In this document: positions 62,250-64,000 of the stretch, piece by piece | Layout of the letters: every line of letters begins with the position of its first letter | How positions within the stretch are numbered: position 1 is the stretch's first letter | Source: Apostichopus japonicus | Lineage: Eukaryota; Echinodermata; Holothuroidea; Aspidochirotida; Stichopodidae | Reading direction: 5' to 3' | Assembly (NCBI RefSeq): GCF_037975245.1 | Contig: NC_092567.1 | Location: 20,747,376 to 20,811,375 of the forward strand | Length of the DNA stretch: 64,000 bases | The notes under the pieces: generated by a model | What the model was told of the DNA's origin: nothing | What the model saw: only the letters and a program-made list of their open reading frames with translations | Database searches by the model: none | Position numbers and translations under genes: made by a program

Positions 62250-62955
62250 GCTAGTAATTGCATCATGTACAAATAGTATAACTATGTATAATTAGTAATA
62301 ATACTATTAGTTTTTAGCGAAACTACATAAGACCGTTTAGTTGTATTTTCTACGTTGTAAACACAGTTTATTGCATACATTCATGGTACGTTAATCACGA
62401 TGTATACGATGTGTTCAGACAGCCTAACGAACTAATGACCCATATCCCATACATGTTAATTTGGCGCCTAAGGTAAAGTAGTGCCTCAGTTATTGCACAC
62501 CTTGCATGCTTCCCAATACTTTTAGGATTTTTAACAACAAAAATTGACAGTTACAAATTTATATTTTGGGATGAATTATAAATAATGGGATCTATGGGGG
62601 GTGTATTGCTAATGAAACGTAATATTTTATGTCATTAATGTCACAAAACAATATATCAGTAAAGTGGTATCAGTAATGGCATAATAGATGAAGCCATTTT
62701 CTCATCCTCCCTCTGTAAATATCAGCTCTGCATGCTGTTTCGTCGATTTTTTCACTCCCTCGATGCAAGCTAAGTTAAGTTTACAAGGACGATCCGGTCT
62801 CGGGAGTATAGAAAAAGTAGATTACCCAACGAATGACCGGATCAGGCCTTGGCGAAGGCTAAACAATTGCAGTGTTATTTTCTCTGTTTTTTCTCTGTAT
62901 GCATTAACCTATATCAATTTCCAAGAGAAAAGAAAAGTTGGTTTCCAGTCTTTTA
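62250..62955. other. Non-coding, no clear feature
   Basis: AT-rich sequence. A 104-codon frame from 62688 runs into the SINE and is not supported. Confidence 0.45.
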
Positions 62956-62959
62956 CGAG

Positions 62960-63305
62960 GGCCAATTATGGCCTATTCACTCGACTTTTTTATAACAGTT
63001 AACCCTTGTTCATTGGTAGCTTGTCGCACCCCTCACCCCGACATATGCACCATTTCAAACAGTCGCTCCCAGACACAACAAATTAGGTGTGCCCTGTGGG
63101 AACTTTTCATAGGTTGCGGGCAGCAAACCGGAGCAAACAACTTCCAATTACAAATTACCTCGCATGTCCCCCCGTCCATACACACTGGGTAAAGAGAGGC
63201 AATGGAGATTAAGTTGCTTGTTCAAAGACATAACGCAATGATCTGGCCAGGACTCTAACCTGCAATCCTTAGATTGCAATTCCAAGGCCTAAGCCATTTG
63301 AATAC
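62960..63305 (-). repeat. SINE family D, near full length
   Basis: The minus strand begins with a weak tRNA-like head (AATGGCTTAGGCCTTGG, B-box CAGGTTAGAGTCCTGGCC). It then has TGTCTTTGAACAAGCAACTT, AATCTCCATTGCCTCTCTTT and ACCCAGTGTG. A long body follows: TGCGAGGTAATTTGTAATTGG, TGCTGCCCGCAACCTATG, TTGTTGTGTCTGGGAGCGAC and AGTCGAGTGAATAGGCC. The TTTGxxCAAGxxACTTAAT / ACCCAG motif recalls the conserved central domain of widespread metazoan SINEs. Its tail matches 7030-7160. Confidence 0.7.
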
Positions 63306-63307
63306 AA

Positions 63308-64000
63308 CACCATCAAAGGATTAAGTTAACTTTCTACCAAGATAAAACATGTTCTACCCCGATTTCTAATATTACTTTTTGTTCTTTTTTTGAGGGGGAG
63401 GGGGGAGGGGGTCTTAAAAGTCCATGTAGCTTAAACCAGTGGACAAGTATGTTCGTATTTCCGCCGCCTACTGCTAATTTTTTAACGGTTTTTTTTTCAA
63501 CGTGTTATAGGATTTCCGTTGTAGTGGTGTACCTCTTAAATTCACTTAGGCTGTTGGGGCTAATATGAAATGTCCAAACTGTATATTGAAGGACATCCTA
63601 TGGCATTTATGATGATGTATCTTAAATCCACGATGATCTCGCGAAGTGCTCTTTTAAAAGAGGCACATATTGGGTGTAGATATACAAACGTAAGAAGCCA
63701 ACACAAATAATAACGTCCATGAAAAACAGAGTATTTCAGGCTGTTTGCAGCAAAAAAAAAGTCTTGAAGCGGAAACTATGGACTGGTCATTTACAAAAGA
63801 GAAAAAAATGTACGTGTGGTTTCTAAAATGGCATCACGTCAATACACTAAGTTCTTGATAATTTGAAGGAAGGAAAAGCAAAAAAACAGAGGTTAAAATC
63901 ACGAGGGCGAAAGCAGACACTGAGCTGAATTGAAATAATGTAATTAATATTATCTCTATATGTTATTCCGTGCTTTATGACAGAAACACAATCGCTTTAA
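63308..64000. other. Non-coding, no clear feature
   Basis: AT-rich sequence with a G-rich patch at 63392-63411. No gene. Confidence 0.5.

Overview
This 64 kb window looks like non-coding chromosomal DNA from an animal, most likely a marine invertebrate and possibly an echinoderm. The grounds are AT-richness, very long microsatellites, many poly-C/poly-G runs, several tRNA-derived SINE families, short inverted-repeat transposons, and no prokaryote-style gene array. The taxon is an inference. No tRNA, rRNA, CRISPR array, operon or long intact protein gene was found. The longest open frames (up to about 148 codons) are all simple-repeat artefacts: poly-Ile/poly-Met on (ATC)n, Ile-Tyr on (TA)n, and Tyr/Cys/Thr/Val/Leu on a TACAG-type satellite.

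Likely host-gene sequence is sparse. The best items are (1) a candidate last coding exon on the + strand at 32215-32367, with a good acceptor and 50 open codons ending in TGA; (2) a candidate promoter at 58060-58250 with three CCAAT boxes, followed by an ATG-free leader that ends at a consensus splice donor (58394/58395); and (3) a weaker NRF1/CRE-type promoter signature at 20727-20755. The gene downstream of 58395 and the gene upstream of 32215 would lie mostly outside the window or in exons I could not recognise.

Layout. 1-11 kb: degenerate tRNA-like and Penelope-like remnants, a 943 bp (CTAT)n array, a (TA)n array and G-rich tracts. 11-25 kb: SINE family A (three copies), SINE B, SINE C, a 309 bp hAT-like MITE nested inside an older palindromic repeat, and more (TA)n. 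26-33 kb: 98 perfect ATC triplets, a TTAA-flanked MITE, a second copy of the hAT-like MITE, an 839 bp element with a perfect 8 bp target duplication, SINE B copy 2, the candidate exon, and a 50-56 bp minisatellite whose hairpin survives by paired changes. 36-43 kb: a foldback element with nested palindromes, an inverted-repeat element carrying ACGTACGT arrays and a transposase/integrase-like N-terminal relic, and the second TTAA MITE. 44-51 kb: a perfect 48 bp inverted repeat around a purine-rich island, and a near-identical 275 bp direct duplication split by (TA)n. 53-64 kb: pentanucleotide arrays, the CCAAT promoter, a 1.2 kb TACAG-type satellite with a higher-order motif, and a long SINE at the right end.

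The genes do not form a visible pathway. The window is best read as an intergenic or intronic landscape built by transposon insertion and microsatellite expansion.
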